Shown here: positions 6,761-14,850 of the stretch, in pieces
Numbering within the stretch: the first letter of the stretch is position 1
Layout: every line of letters begins with the position of its first letter
DNA from: Candidatus Shapirobacteria bacterium CG09_land_8_20_14_0_10_38_17
Lineage (GTDB): Bacteria; Patescibacteriota; Microgenomatia; 0-14-0-10-38-17
Direction of reading: 5' to 3'
Length of the DNA stretch: 18,831 bases
Assembly: GCA_002774085.1 (NCBI GenBank)
Contig: PEZH01000026.1
Span: 1 to 18,831, forward strand
Notes under the pieces: generated by a model
Told to the model about the DNA's origin: nothing
What the model saw: the letters and a program-made list of their open reading frames with translations, nothing else
The model's database searches: none
Program-made: the position numbers and the translations under genes

Positions 6761-7486
6761 ATGAATCATCAACAACTCCCTTATCGCGATGGCCATTTAG
6801 TGGTTATCTATGATACCCGCATCATCGAAAATCACTATAAGAAAAATGACTTTAAAAAGAAAATTGGCTACTTTTGCCTTATTCTTTATCTCGTCAGCCT
6901 AAGTCTAATAGCGCAACCAATTATTGCCGTTAAAAATTATCACCAATCACCTAAAACAACTGTCTCAACAGCAAAAAATATATCAGAAAATCAAAAACAA
7001 ACAAACAACTTTAATCTCGCCGACTGGCTTAACAAAAAAGGTATTACTTCTATACCCGATAATAATTTCAGTTTGATCATCCCCCAAATAGATATCAACA
7101 CTAAAGTAATTCCCTTGGTAGATTTGGCCGATGAAAATGCTACTCAAAAAGCTCTTAAAACAGGTGTCGTTCAAGCCAAGGGTAGCTCCTCTCCAGGACA
7201 GCTAGGAACAATATATATCTTTGGCCATTCAACCGACTCTCCCTGGCATATTAAACTCTACAATGCTATTTTCTATCCCCTTAAAGATGTAGAAGAAGGT
7301 AGCGAAATTATTATTATTTACGAAGGCAATCCTTTCATTTACCAGGTGGAAGAAAAAAAAATTATCAGCGCTAACGATCTTCAATATCTTACCAATCCAT
7401 CAGAGAAAGAAAAATTAATTTTGCTCACTTGCTGGCCGCCGGGAACAACGTTGAAAAGACTCTTAATAGTCGCTATAAGGACTTGA
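6761..7486 (+). CDS. Membrane-anchored sortase (class D/E/F-like)
   Basis: A 241-aa protein. Residues 35-57 are a membrane helix after a positively charged N-terminus. A linker runs to about residue 100 and a sortase beta-barrel fills the rest. The catalytic His is in IFGHSTDS (His156), the Cys in LLTCWPPGT (Cys224), and the Arg nine residues later (Arg233), so all three are present. The TCWPPGT context resembles the short housekeeping-like classes D/E/F rather than class A or B. Sortases cut LPxTG-type signals and join the protein to a cell-surface amine. The next gene encodes such a substrate, with LPPTG, 97 nt downstream. The sortase TGA stop overlaps the -35 box of the next promoter. Confidence 0.92.
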   Translation: MNHQQLPYRDGHLVVIYDTRIIENHYKKNDFKKKIGYFCLILYLVSLSLIAQPIIAVKNYHQSPKTTVSTAKNISENQKQTNNFNLADWLNKKGITSIPDNNFSLIIPQIDINTKVIPLVDLADENATQKALKTGVVQAKGSSSPGQLGTIYIFGHSTDSPWHIKLYNAIFYPLKDVEEGSEIIIIYEGNPFIYQVEEKKIISANDLQYLTNPSEKEKLILLTCWPPGTTLKRLLIVAIRT

Positions 7487-7511
7487 CAAATCCCCACTTA
7501 TATAATATTAT
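7483..7511 (+). promoter_or_regulatory. Internal promoter for the LPPTG protein and lipoprotein genes
   Basis: A consensus TTGACA (7483-7488), overlapping the sortase stop codon, is 17 nt from TATTAT (7506-7511). Just downstream, CTTCTGCCC recurs at 7520-7528 and 7537-7545, each followed by an (T)AAAC sequence. This is a direct repeat near the expected transcript start and could be an operator (inference). Confidence 0.6.
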
Positions 7512-7583
7512 ATCTTTTACTTCTGCCCAAACATTTCTTCTGCCCTAAACAATAATCCAGGGAAATTTTTAAGCCAATCAATA

Positions 7584-8240
7584 ATGAAATTTAAATTTAA
7601 TCTCATTGTTTTTCTGCTTTCTCTTGCTATCTTGAATATAATATTGGTAAGACCCTCTTTGGCGAGTGTCCGTTGCGAAACTCAATATGGCGGCGGCCAG
7701 GTTTGTATAAAAACCGGCGAACTACAAATAAACAAAAAGGTTTGGGATCCCCAAAACCAAACATTTGTTGATAACTTAGGAATTACCAGCTATAAATTTA
7801 CGGCGAACGAGGAAATAACTTTCCAAATAGAAGTTAAAAACGTCGGTGATGAAACCTTTGATAGGGTTAATGTTCAAGACACTCTCCCCAACTATTTAGA
7901 ATTTTCTTCGGGAAAACTTTCTTTCGAAATAGATAATCTTGAGCCGGGCGAAACGGAAACACGAGAAATAAAAGCTAAGGTTGTTTCCATCAACCAACTG
8001 CCTAACGATAAAACTCTCATTTGCGATGTCAACAATGTCGAAGGATGGGCTAATGACGAAAAAGATAAAGACACCGCTCAAATTTGTATTGAGAAAAGAG
8101 TTTTAGGAATTACCAATCTTCCTCCCACCGGCCCCAAAGACTGGCTAATTGTCTCTCTTTCATCGCTTTTAAGCGGCACACTGGCAATTTATTTTTTAAA
8201 GAATAGTCAAAAGAAAATTCAAAGGGAGGTGAAAATATGA
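7584..8240 (+). CDS. LPPTG-anchored DUF11-type surface protein (sortase substrate)
   Basis: A 218-aa exported protein. The N-terminal signal peptide has the hydrophobic core IVFLLSLAILNIILV and ends near PSLAS. The mature part has one DUF11/CARDB-like Ig domain (residues about 65-135), with the typical VQDTLPNYLEF and LEPGETETREI strands. Four Cys residues (31, 41, 147, 168) may form two disulfides. The C-terminus is a classic sorting signal: LPPTG (179-183), a hydrophobic helix WLIVSLSSLLSGTLAIYFL, and a Lys/Arg tail. The sortase gene directly upstream is the obvious processing enzyme. The stop TGA overlaps the next ATG as ATGA (8237-8240), so the lipoprotein is translationally coupled. Its biological role is probably surface display or adhesion (inference). 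Confidence 0.88.
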   Translation: MKFKFNLIVFLLSLAILNIILVRPSLASVRCETQYGGGQVCIKTGELQINKKVWDPQNQTFVDNLGITSYKFTANEEITFQIEVKNVGDETFDRVNVQDTLPNYLEFSSGKLSFEIDNLEPGETETREIKAKVVSINQLPNDKTLICDVNNVEGWANDEKDKDTAQICIEKRVLGITNLPPTGPKDWLIVSLSSLLSGTLAIYFLKNSQKKIQREVKI

Positions 8241-9220
8241 GGAAAGAAATTAACAGAAGAGAATTTTTGAAAGGGGCAGGTATTTGGGTGGCAGGGATAG
8301 CTCTTGGCGGTTGTACTAAGAGAAAAGAAGACCCAGCAATAACCGAGCAACCAACAGTGAAACCAACAGCAACACCAACTATAGAGACGCCAACCGTAAC
8401 TACCAAAGAATCAATAAAAGTAGAAACACCAACGATGACAGTAACACCAGAAGTGAACAAAATAGTCATTGAGGGGATAATTTTAACCAATGTGCCTAAG
8501 GAAGTTGATAGTAATATCGTTGATGTTGCCAAAGGCGAATTTGAAAATAAAACCGGTGTTGCTCCCCACATTTTTGCTGATCCGGGAGGGCTGTTAGTTG
8601 GACCTGATTTTGGTTACGAGGGTAAAGAAAATCCTTGGGGCAATAATCCTGGAGGATGGAAGACAATGTATGAAAGTGAAGGCAGTATTCAAGGAATTAG
8701 CCCCGTTAACCAAGAAGTAATTCGTTGGGCAGGAGAAGCATATCAAAATTTGCCAGAGGGAGGATTCATCCTTTTCTCAGGAGGGCAAATGACAGTAGAA
8801 CTCGGAAAAATTAACATTAAGATGCTCGATAAGGGCCCAGGTCATAATTATTTCTTTGCTGCTCGTGGGTTATACCCCGACGGTAGACAAGATACAGATC
8901 GCAACATTCAGGTTAAAATTACCGATTATATCCCAGGTCATATAGAAATTAATGAATATCAAAGCAAAAAGGGGACTAATTTAGCTTTTATTTCAGAAGA
9001 GCAACTCTTGCAAAAAGTAACTACCAGTCACTCAAGTGGCACCAACTGCGGCGCAGAAGGATGCTCTACTTTAACCATAGTCGCCTTAGATGTTAATACC
9101 GGCGCTTTGGAGATTTATAATCATCGCCAAGAAGAAAGTAATAGTTTAGAAAAAGCTCTAGCCAAGGCAGAAGAAGGCTGGCAGTTAGTTTATAGCAATT
9201 ATAGAGAAGTTGAGAAGTAA
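8237..9220 (+). CDS. Putative Tat-exported lipoprotein of unknown function
   Basis: A 327-aa protein. NRREFLKGAG gives a twin-arginine motif (Arg7, Arg8). A hydrophobic stretch follows, then a lipobox ending LGGC with Cys26, which suggests export and lipid anchoring. Residues 33-75 are a Thr/Pro/Glu-rich linker, typical of a stalk through a cell wall. The globular domain (about 76-327) is not recognised. It is rich in Gly and aromatic residues and has a Cys pair in TNCGAEGCST (Cys271, Cys276) after a His. The start is well supported: GGAGGTG lies 5 nt before ATG. The ATG overlaps the stop of the sortase substrate. The call would weaken if no tatC exists elsewhere in the genome. Confidence 0.78.
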   Translation: MRKEINRREFLKGAGIWVAGIALGGCTKRKEDPAITEQPTVKPTATPTIETPTVTTKESIKVETPTMTVTPEVNKIVIEGIILTNVPKEVDSNIVDVAKGEFENKTGVAPHIFADPGGLLVGPDFGYEGKENPWGNNPGGWKTMYESEGSIQGISPVNQEVIRWAGEAYQNLPEGGFILFSGGQMTVELGKINIKMLDKGPGHNYFFAARGLYPDGRQDTDRNIQVKITDYIPGHIEINEYQSKKGTNLAFISEEQLLQKVTTSHSSGTNCGAEGCSTLTIVALDVNTGALEIYNHRQEESNSLEKALAKAEEGWQLVYSNYREVEK

Positions 9221-9238
9221 AGTAAATTACTATTAACT

Positions 9239-12200
9239 ATGGCCAGCAAACTTTTTGGCAGTATTGCTTCTTGGATAAAAGAGCAAAAGTTTGTTTTGTT
9301 GCTAATTACCATTAGCCTTTTTTTAGCAGCAAGAAATTACCAGCCAGAAACTTGGCTCTCCGGCTGGGATACCCTTCATCCGGAGTTTAGTTTCTCTCTT
9401 TATTTTAAGAGAATTTTCTTTGGCGTTTGGCAGGAACATCAAGGCTTAGGAGCCGTTGCTTCTCAGGCTCATCCCGCCGAGCTAGTCCGAATGATCACTT
9501 ATTACCCTCTATCTTTTTTTCTTTCCCCCTCGTTCCTGCGTTACAGTTATTTCTTCCTCACCCTAATCTTAGGTCCTTTAGGGGTCTACTACTTTTTAGA
9601 AAAAATCGTTATCCCCAAAAATATTGCCAAAACTTCACGCCAAGCCGCTTCGTTTTGCGGCGGGCTTTTATATCTCCTTAATTTAGGCACTCTTCAACAT
9701 TACTATCTTCCTTTGGAAATGTTTGCCACCCAATACGCTGCCTTAGGCTGGCTTTTTCTTTGGGTTAGCAAATTTTTTAAGGGCGGACAGAAAAAAAATT
9801 TGCTTTGGCTTGCCGTTACTACCCTCTTGGCCGCCCCCGCCGCCCATACGGCCACTCTTTTCTTTGCTTATTTCTTAGGACTGTCTCTCTATGTAGTCAC
9901 TTTAATGTTTTTCTCTTTTTCCAAAAAAAATATCCGCAAGGGTTTGGCAATTTTATCAGTTACCTTTCTACTTAACTGTTTTTGGCTTCTACCCAATCTT
10001 TATTTTATTAAAAGCCATGGTCAAGAAGTGGTTAATTCTAAAATACACCGCCAATTTTCCCAACAAGCCTTTCTTACCGGTCAAAAATTCGGTACCCTAA
10101 AAAACACCGCTTTCTTGAAAAATTTTCTTTTCGATTGGGGAGAATACGACGACGACAAAAAAGAATTTGTCCGCGTCTTTAACGAATGGACTCCCAACCT
10201 TAAAAAACCAATAGCAATAATTACTGAGTATAGCGTTTTTTTCATAGTGGCTTTGGGTATTTTAATTTCTATTAAAAAAAAGAACAAATACGCAATCGCC
10301 CTTCTCCCCATTTTTTTAGTTTCTTTTTCCTTTATCACTAATAATATTGCCCCCACCAAAATAATATTTTCCTTTTGTCAAGAAAAAATCCCTCTTTTTA
10401 AAGAGGCTTTGCGATTCCCATTTACTAAATTTTCTCTTCTTTTAATGTTTTCCTTCGCCGTTTATTTTTCCATCGCCTTAAGTTTTATTTACCAGTTTTT
10501 GGAAAAACATCCCTTTGCTCATCAAAAAAATATTGTTCTATTAACAATGCTTTTAATTTTCACCGCCCTTGGTTATTATATGCTGCCCGCCCTTACCAGC
10601 CATCTAATTAGTCCCAGTATGAAAGTAAAGTTTCCTTCAGAATACTTTGAGTCCTTCCAGTGGCTCAACCAACAAGAAAAAACGGGAAGAATTGCCCCTT
10701 TTCCATTACACACTTTTCGGGGCTGGCAATACTACCTTTGGGGCTACGAAGGCGCCGGCTTTGAATGGTTTGGTTTAAGTCAACCTCTTTTAGCCCGTGA
10801 ATTCGATCGCTGGTCACCCTATAATGAAAACTACTATTGGGAAATTTCCTATGCCTTTTATTCCGGTAATTTAAACTTATTAGAAAGTGTCTTAGAAAAA
10901 TATCAAGTCCATTGGCTTTGGGTTGATAAAAATATTTTCGACCCCTCATCGGCTAAGGGCACCTATTTTGATGAACTCACTAAAATGCTTTCTTCTTCCT
11001 CAAAAATTTCCCTTAAAAAGGAGTTTGGCAAAATAAAAATTTATGAGGTTAGCTTAAAAACCCAATATCAAAACTTTATTAGTCTCTCTAAGATTCCCGT
11101 CAATATTAGTCCAAAATACAACTGGAATAATTACGATTTAGCTTATTTAGAAAATGAGGATTATCTCACCGATCCCCAATCCCCACCTCAAGCATATTAT
11201 CCCTTTCGTTCTCTTTTCACCGGCCGATCTCGAGAAGATTTAGAATTTAGCCTTGAAGATAAAAAAGACTATTTTCTTTTCAAGGCGCCAATAAATCAAG
11301 AGCTGCCAAATTATTACTTAGACATCCCTCCTTCTTATCAAAAAGAGCTTTTATCAGTTACCCCTTATGATTTAAGTGAAATTCAATATCAAAGCCCAGA
11401 AATATATTATAATGGTAATGTTTTAGAAGTAATTATTCCCAAAGAAGAAGGATATTTTAGCGCCAACATTGAGCCGGCTAATAAATACCAAGAGCTAAAA
11501 CCGAAAAACTGCGATCAATTTAGTTCCGAAGGAATAGTTGAAAACAAAATTATTCAAGAAAACGGGGAAAAGTTCTTACGTCTTAGCGCTATTAATGCTT
11601 ATAACTGTAGCGCTTCATTTTGGCTCCCTAATCTTTCCCACCAATACGCCTACCTAATTAGTGTTGAGAGTCGCAACTTAGAAGGCCAAAGTTTTCTTTT
11701 TTGGTTAGAAAACTTAAATATTAGAAAGGCGGATATTGAATCTTACTTACCCTTGGACAAAGAAATAACCACTTCTTATTTTATCCAACCGCCTATGGAA
11801 AAAGATAGCTTAGGATACGCTCTTCATTTTGATAATATTTCCATTGGCCAAGCAAAAGCTACCAATGACTTAGGCAAAATTACTGTTAATCTCATTCCTT
11901 TTAATTTTCTTACTTCTTTAAAAATTGTTCCCGCCGAAAGCAACGACAATAACAATCCGAAAGAGACATTCAATATTGACAACTTTGAAGTCTATCATCC
12001 CAACCCCAGTTTCTATAAAGTAAAAATTAAAAATCTTAATAACACTGAACCGATTTTGCTCACTCTTTCTCAATCCTTTGAAAAAGGCTGGCTGGCGTTT
12101 CAAGTTAAAAGTCCAGAGTTAAAAATTAAATCCGCCAGCTGGCGGACAGAGCTCGAAATCAAAAAACTAAAAAAGCATGTCCTATTTAACAATTGGGCTA

Positions 12201-12337
12201 ATGGCTGGATTATAGATAATTATAGCGAGGAGGAAAGCCAAGAAATCATTATTTTCTTTTGGCCTCAACTTTTAGAGTATTGGGGATTTCTAATCATCCC
12301 CGCCACTCTAATTTTGATAAAGAAAATCAGGCACTAA
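9239..12337 (+). CDS. Large polytopic membrane protein, GT-C/AftD-like (DUF3367-like) architecture
   Basis: A 1032-aa protein with roughly ten to twelve membrane helices in residues 18-450. A large extracytoplasmic region runs from about 450 to 1000. One last helix (LEYWGFLIIPATLILI) and a basic tail end the protein. After the first helix comes WLSGWDTLHPEF (Asp44, Glu49). Acidic residues in the first outer loop are the hallmark of GT-C glycosyltransferases using lipid-linked sugars. The layout recalls AftD-type arabinosyltransferases and YfhO-like proteins. The gene follows the lipoprotein by 18 nt and probably decorates or builds the envelope with it. It contains an in-frame copy of the palindromic repeat at 12131-12146. 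Its end overlaps tyrS (convergent) by 11 bp. Enzyme activity is inference. Confidence 0.65.
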   Translation: MASKLFGSIASWIKEQKFVLLLITISLFLAARNYQPETWLSGWDTLHPEFSFSLYFKRIFFGVWQEHQGLGAVASQAHPAELVRMITYYPLSFFLSPSFLRYSYFFLTLILGPLGVYYFLEKIVIPKNIAKTSRQAASFCGGLLYLLNLGTLQHYYLPLEMFATQYAALGWLFLWVSKFFKGGQKKNLLWLAVTTLLAAPAAHTATLFFAYFLGLSLYVVTLMFFSFSKKNIRKGLAILSVTFLLNCFWLLPNLYFIKSHGQEVVNSKIHRQFSQQAFLTGQKFGTLKNTAFLKNFLFDWGEYDDDKKEFVRVFNEWTPNLKKPIAIITEYSVFFIVALGILISIKKKNKYAIALLPIFLVSFSFITNNIAPTKIIFSFCQEKIPLFKEALRFPFTKFSLLLMFSFAVYFSIALSFIYQFLEKHPFAHQKNIVLLTMLLIFTALGYYMLPALTSHLISPSMKVKFPSEYFESFQWLNQQEKTGRIAPFPLHTFRGWQYYLWGYEGAGFEWFGLSQPLLAREFDRWSPYNENYYWEISYAFYSGNLNLLESVLEKYQVHWLWVDKNIFDPSSAKGTYFDELTKMLSSSSKISLKKEFGKIKIYEVSLKTQYQNFISLSKIPVNISPKYNWNNYDLAYLENEDYLTDPQSPPQAYYPFRSLFTGRSREDLEFSLEDKKDYFLFKAPINQELPNYYLDIPPSYQKELLSVTPYDLSEIQYQSPEIYYNGNVLEVIIPKEEGYFSANIEPANKYQELKPKNCDQFSSEGIVENKIIQENGEKFLRLSAINAYNCSASFWLPNLSHQYAYLISVESRNLEGQSFLFWLENLNIRKADIESYLPLDKEITTSYFIQPPMEKDSLGYALHFDNISIGQAKATNDLGKITVNLIPFNFLTSLKIVPAESNDNNNPKETFNIDNFEVYHPNPSFYKVKIKNLNNTEPILLTLSQSFEKGWLAFQVKSPELKIKSASWRTELEIKKLKKHVLFNNWANGWIIDNYSEEESQEIIIFFWPQLLEYWGFLIIPATLILIKKIRH
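12131..12146. repeat. Perfect 16-bp palindrome of the TCCGCC/GGCGGA family, inside a CDS
   Basis: TCCGCCAGCTGGCGGA reads the same on both strands. It lies in frame within the large membrane-protein gene, encoding SASWRT. Its core matches copies at 1085-1102 and 14632-14649 in non-coding DNA. Confidence 0.75.
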
Positions 12338-13454
12338 TTTTCTCTAAAAAATCCAAACCTTCTTGGGCACGATCCCTTTCAAAATGCCGGCGGGCGGGAG
12401 CCAATTTAACAATCAGCCAATCAGCTACCGCCGTTTTCAAGTCCTGAGGATGAAGCCGGCCATTTTTATAATCCCCCTCTAACTGACGATAAGAATAATA
12501 GGTCTTATTACCGCCAAACTTAGCCGCTCGAACCACTCTAAATTCGCCTTCATCCTGTCCCCAAAAAACAAGATATTTAGTCCAATTTAAAATGGGATTA
12601 AAGCTTACCTGCGGCGGGCAAAAAGCCTTATCCACCTTTTCTCTAATTTCCTCAGGACTATCATGAATAAAAATAGCCGAGTTGGGTTTGGATTTACTCA
12701 TTTTAAAAGCGGTGGCAAAAATATCCTTTTCCATATCTCGTTTAACAGGCCAAACCGAGGGCTTAACTAAAGAGAGTAAAAAATTATGATGAATCGCCAC
12801 CGGAGCAATTTTTTCGCCTTTTTTATTTAAAAGTGGTGAGATTGTTAATTTTTTTGCCACCGCTCGCGCAACGACATGGGCCTTACGCTGATCAATTGCC
12901 GCTTGAGCAAGGTTTACCCCTAACGTGAAAATATCGGCCACTTGGAGGGGAGGATAAATTAGAGTGGCAAAATCAACCGCCTCGCCTTCTTTTTTTCCGG
13001 CAATAGTCACCGACCGCTTCACCCGAGAAAGAGTCACATTTTTAGAAACTTCCATTAAATTCTGCCAATGCCGGGTATCTTTATATAAATCGCTGGCTAA
13101 AATAAAATTAACCGCCCCGCTTTTAACCCCAAAACATTCAAGAGAGGCTTCCATCGCCTCCTGAAAATAATCACGAGCCACTTGGATGATATGATCCCAG
13201 TTACCGTCTAGCTTATTATTAATATAAGTGTGCCAGTCGGCCAAAAAAACATTGCATTCCACCCCGGCCTTGAGAAAATCAGCCACCTTACCCATGCACA
13301 TCAAGCCCGTTCCCAAATGAACTTTGCCGGAAATTTCAAAACCAATATAATGGCGCAGTTTTTCGTTACCTTCTAAAAGATTTTTTAAATCTTTTTCTGT
13401 TAAAACTTCTTGAGTATTACGAGTAAGTAGATTTAGTTTGGTTTTAGTATCCAT
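12327..13454 (-). CDS. tyrS: Tyrosyl-tRNA synthetase, archaeal/eukaryotic type
   Basis: A 375-aa class I synthetase that charges tRNA-Tyr. From memory it resembles the Methanocaldococcus enzyme rather than bacterial TyrRS: RNTQEVLTEKDL, YIGFEISGKVHLGTG (HIGH-type motif HLGT, 46-49), YPPLQVADI, DQRKAHVVAR, KMSKS (251-255), DSPEEIREKV and RLHPQDLKTAVA. Tyrosine-pocket residues Tyr36, Tyr167, Gln171, Asp174 and Gln189 correspond to archaeal Tyr32, Tyr151, Gln155, Asp158 and Gln173. Asp338 matches the anticodon-reading Asp286. The S4-like C-terminal domain of bacterial TyrRS is absent. It is longer than the archaeal enzyme (about 306 aa) through small insertions and a C-terminal tail. The partner tRNA-Tyr lies 1.4 kb away and has the matching C1:G72 pair. 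The gene is downstream of the DUF4349 gene on the same strand. Archaeal origin by transfer is well supported. Confidence 0.93.
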   Translation of the reverse strand: MDTKTKLNLLTRNTQEVLTEKDLKNLLEGNEKLRHYIGFEISGKVHLGTGLMCMGKVADFLKAGVECNVFLADWHTYINNKLDGNWDHIIQVARDYFQEAMEASLECFGVKSGAVNFILASDLYKDTRHWQNLMEVSKNVTLSRVKRSVTIAGKKEGEAVDFATLIYPPLQVADIFTLGVNLAQAAIDQRKAHVVARAVAKKLTISPLLNKKGEKIAPVAIHHNFLLSLVKPSVWPVKRDMEKDIFATAFKMSKSKPNSAIFIHDSPEEIREKVDKAFCPPQVSFNPILNWTKYLVFWGQDEGEFRVVRAAKFGGNKTYYSYRQLEGDYKNGRLHPQDLKTAVADWLIVKLAPARRHFERDRAQEGLDFLEKISA

Positions 13455-13609
13455 AACTATATATTTAAAAAATTTCTAATTATTAATTTCTAATCAATTA
13501 CTAATTTTAAATTTCAAATTAAAAATTCAATAAAAATTAAGAATTAAAAATTGAAAATTAATAACGCATTTCCTTTATTCTACTACCCCTGAAGCATTGA
13601 GGCAAGCAA
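13455..13609. repeat. Low-complexity AT repeat between tyrS and the DUF4349 gene
   Basis: About 100 nt built from variants of AATTTCTAATT, AAATTTCAAATT and AAAAATTGAAAATTA. Many can pair with each other in either orientation. No clear promoter stands out because everything is AT-rich. Similar sequence recurs near 16872-16950, where it enters the end of rplM. Confidence 0.6.
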
Positions 13610-14506
13610 TTAGATTTTCTTTTTTCTTCTCTTAAGCCACTTAGCAATGAAGATGATTATCAAAATTGCTCCCCAAATTGGCAAGTAAACCGCTACCCAA
13701 ATGACCAACTTAGCAAAACTACGCAGAGTCTCAATTAAAGAACGAACTGCCTGTTTGAAAATTACTTTTGGCCGGAAAACTCCTTCAGGCTGATAGGGCA
13801 ATGACAATTCATCAGTAGAAAGATATGTGGTTATTTTCGCCAACTTAGCTGTCTTTTCCCAATACTCTTTTCTCCCCTTTAAATTGTCTATCTGCGCTTG
13901 TAAACTTGTCAATTCCCGCTGAACCTTTAAAATATCCTCAACTTTCTCGGCCTTATTTAAAATTTCCTCAAATTTAGCCTTAGTTTTATTTAGAGTCTCC
14001 AACTTAGTCCCAATGTCCTCATATTGATCGGTAACATCTTTACCTAAAATATTTTCTGAACTGACCTTTACCGCCAAAGAGCGAAAATAATCAAGTGTCT
14101 CTGATAATTTTTCCGCCGGCACCCGAACAACTACAGTCGCAAAAGGCACTTCCTGGGGCTTATCTAAAGAAGCACTGACCATAAACCCACCTATTTCCTG
14201 AGTATAATTAACTACCTCTTTGCTTACCTGACGGACATCATTAACCACTAAAGAAAGGGATGAGGTTTGAACCACCAAACGCTCTTTGCTTTCTGAGGGA
14301 ACAACTTCCTCTGGCGGGAGTAGGGCAGTAATTTCCCCCATTTTAGAAGATGCCACCATAGAACTTTCGTCTAAACCAACATTGCTATAACCTATCTGAC
14401 GAGCAGACTGATTGCTAAGAAAATCTTTTGCTATTAAAACCAAAAGAATGACAATTAAAAAAGAGGCCAATTTATTTTTCTTCACCCAGCCAATAACTTT
14501 CATCAT
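13610..14506 (-). CDS. DUF4349-domain membrane protein
   Basis: A 298-aa protein with a membrane helix near residues 13-29 and another near 265-288 followed by a basic RRKKKI end. Between them is a DUF4349 domain with recognisable landmarks: RLVVQTSSLSLVV, a GGFMVSASL strand, VVVRVPAEKLSETLDYF, DVTDQYEDI and a long coiled coil (about 165-225) with VEDILKVQRELTSLQAQIDNLKGR. Members are bacterial envelope proteins, often putative lipoproteins, of unknown function. The ATG at 14506 is chosen; a second ATG follows at once. The promoter sits so close that the transcript would begin at or next to the start codon. tyrS follows after 155 nt on the same strand. Confidence 0.85.
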   Translation of the reverse strand: MMKVIGWVKKNKLASFLIVILLVLIAKDFLSNQSARQIGYSNVGLDESSMVASSKMGEITALLPPEEVVPSESKERLVVQTSSLSLVVNDVRQVSKEVVNYTQEIGGFMVSASLDKPQEVPFATVVVRVPAEKLSETLDYFRSLAVKVSSENILGKDVTDQYEDIGTKLETLNKTKAKFEEILNKAEKVEDILKVQRELTSLQAQIDNLKGRKEYWEKTAKLAKITTYLSTDELSLPYQPEGVFRPKVIFKQAVRSLIETLRSFAKLVIWVAVYLPIWGAILIIIFIAKWLKRRKKKI

Positions 14507-14512
14507 GTCTTT

Positions 14513-14541
14513 ATATTAAATAAACAAAAGCTTTTTGTCAA
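14513..14541 (-). promoter_or_regulatory. Promoter giving a leaderless DUF4349 transcript
   Basis: On the minus strand a perfect TTGACA (14541-14536) is followed after 17 nt by TAATAT (14518-14513). The usual start, about 7 nt downstream of the -10, falls on the A of the ATG at 14506. No SD is possible in such a transcript. Confidence 0.65.
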
Positions 14542-14568
14542 ACTAAAACAACAGCCGATAATTAAAAT

Positions 14569-14597
14569 AGCCTCGCAAGGTGACTCCTTGCGAGGCT
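14569..14597. repeat. Perfect 12-bp inverted repeat (strong hairpin)
   Basis: AGCCTCGCAAGG (14569-14580) and CCTTGCGAGGCT (14586-14597) are separated by 5 nt. It lies between divergent promoters and no transcript obviously ends here on either strand. Read on the minus strand it is followed by a weak T-rich run (ATTTTAATT). It is followed on the plus strand by a tandem 8-mer, CATTGCTA twice (14601-14616). Confidence 0.7.
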
Positions 14598-14631
14598 AAA
14601 CATTGCTACATTGCTAAAAACCCTCATTCTG

Positions 14632-14693
14632 GTCCGCCAGCCGGCGGACTTATTACCTGTCATTCTCGACCTGACCAGCCTCGCCGATGAGGC
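14632..14693. repeat. Palindromic repeat cluster (TCCGCC/GGCGGA family plus a second hairpin)
   Basis: GTCCGCC-AGCC-GGCGGAC (14632-14649) is another member of the family at 1037, 1085 and 12131. A second hairpin GCCTC-GCCGAT-GAGGC is at 14678-14693. The rest of the 14507-14850 interval holds only the DUF4349 promoter, the hairpin at 14569-14597 and the tRNA promoter. Confidence 0.65.
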
Positions 14694-14795
14694 GGGAAAT
14701 TAGAAATTTTTTACCAATTAACAGCTCCCGATTACCATTCATTATTGACCAACTATTTTGTTTTCCTTTTTCACTATTAGCTTTTAGCTTGTTAA

Positions 14796-14804
14796 TGATA
14801 TAAT
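14796..14804 (+). promoter_or_regulatory. Extended -10 promoter element of tRNA-Tyr
   Basis: TGATATAAT gives a perfect TATAAT (14799-14804) with the upstream TG of an extended -10. No good -35 is seen at 16-18 nt. Predicted start is about 14811, which gives a precursor leader of about 40 nt for RNase P to remove. Confidence 0.55.
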
Positions 14805-14850
14805 ATAAAACAGCATTTAGATTACTTTTACCTTTGCGATTTTAGATTTT

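Noticed and set aside
8110..8571. A long minus-strand frame opposite the LPPTG protein and lipoprotein genes
   Set aside because: It is the shadow of two well-supported genes, and its Val/Thr/Ser-rich run mirrors the Thr/Pro linker codons.
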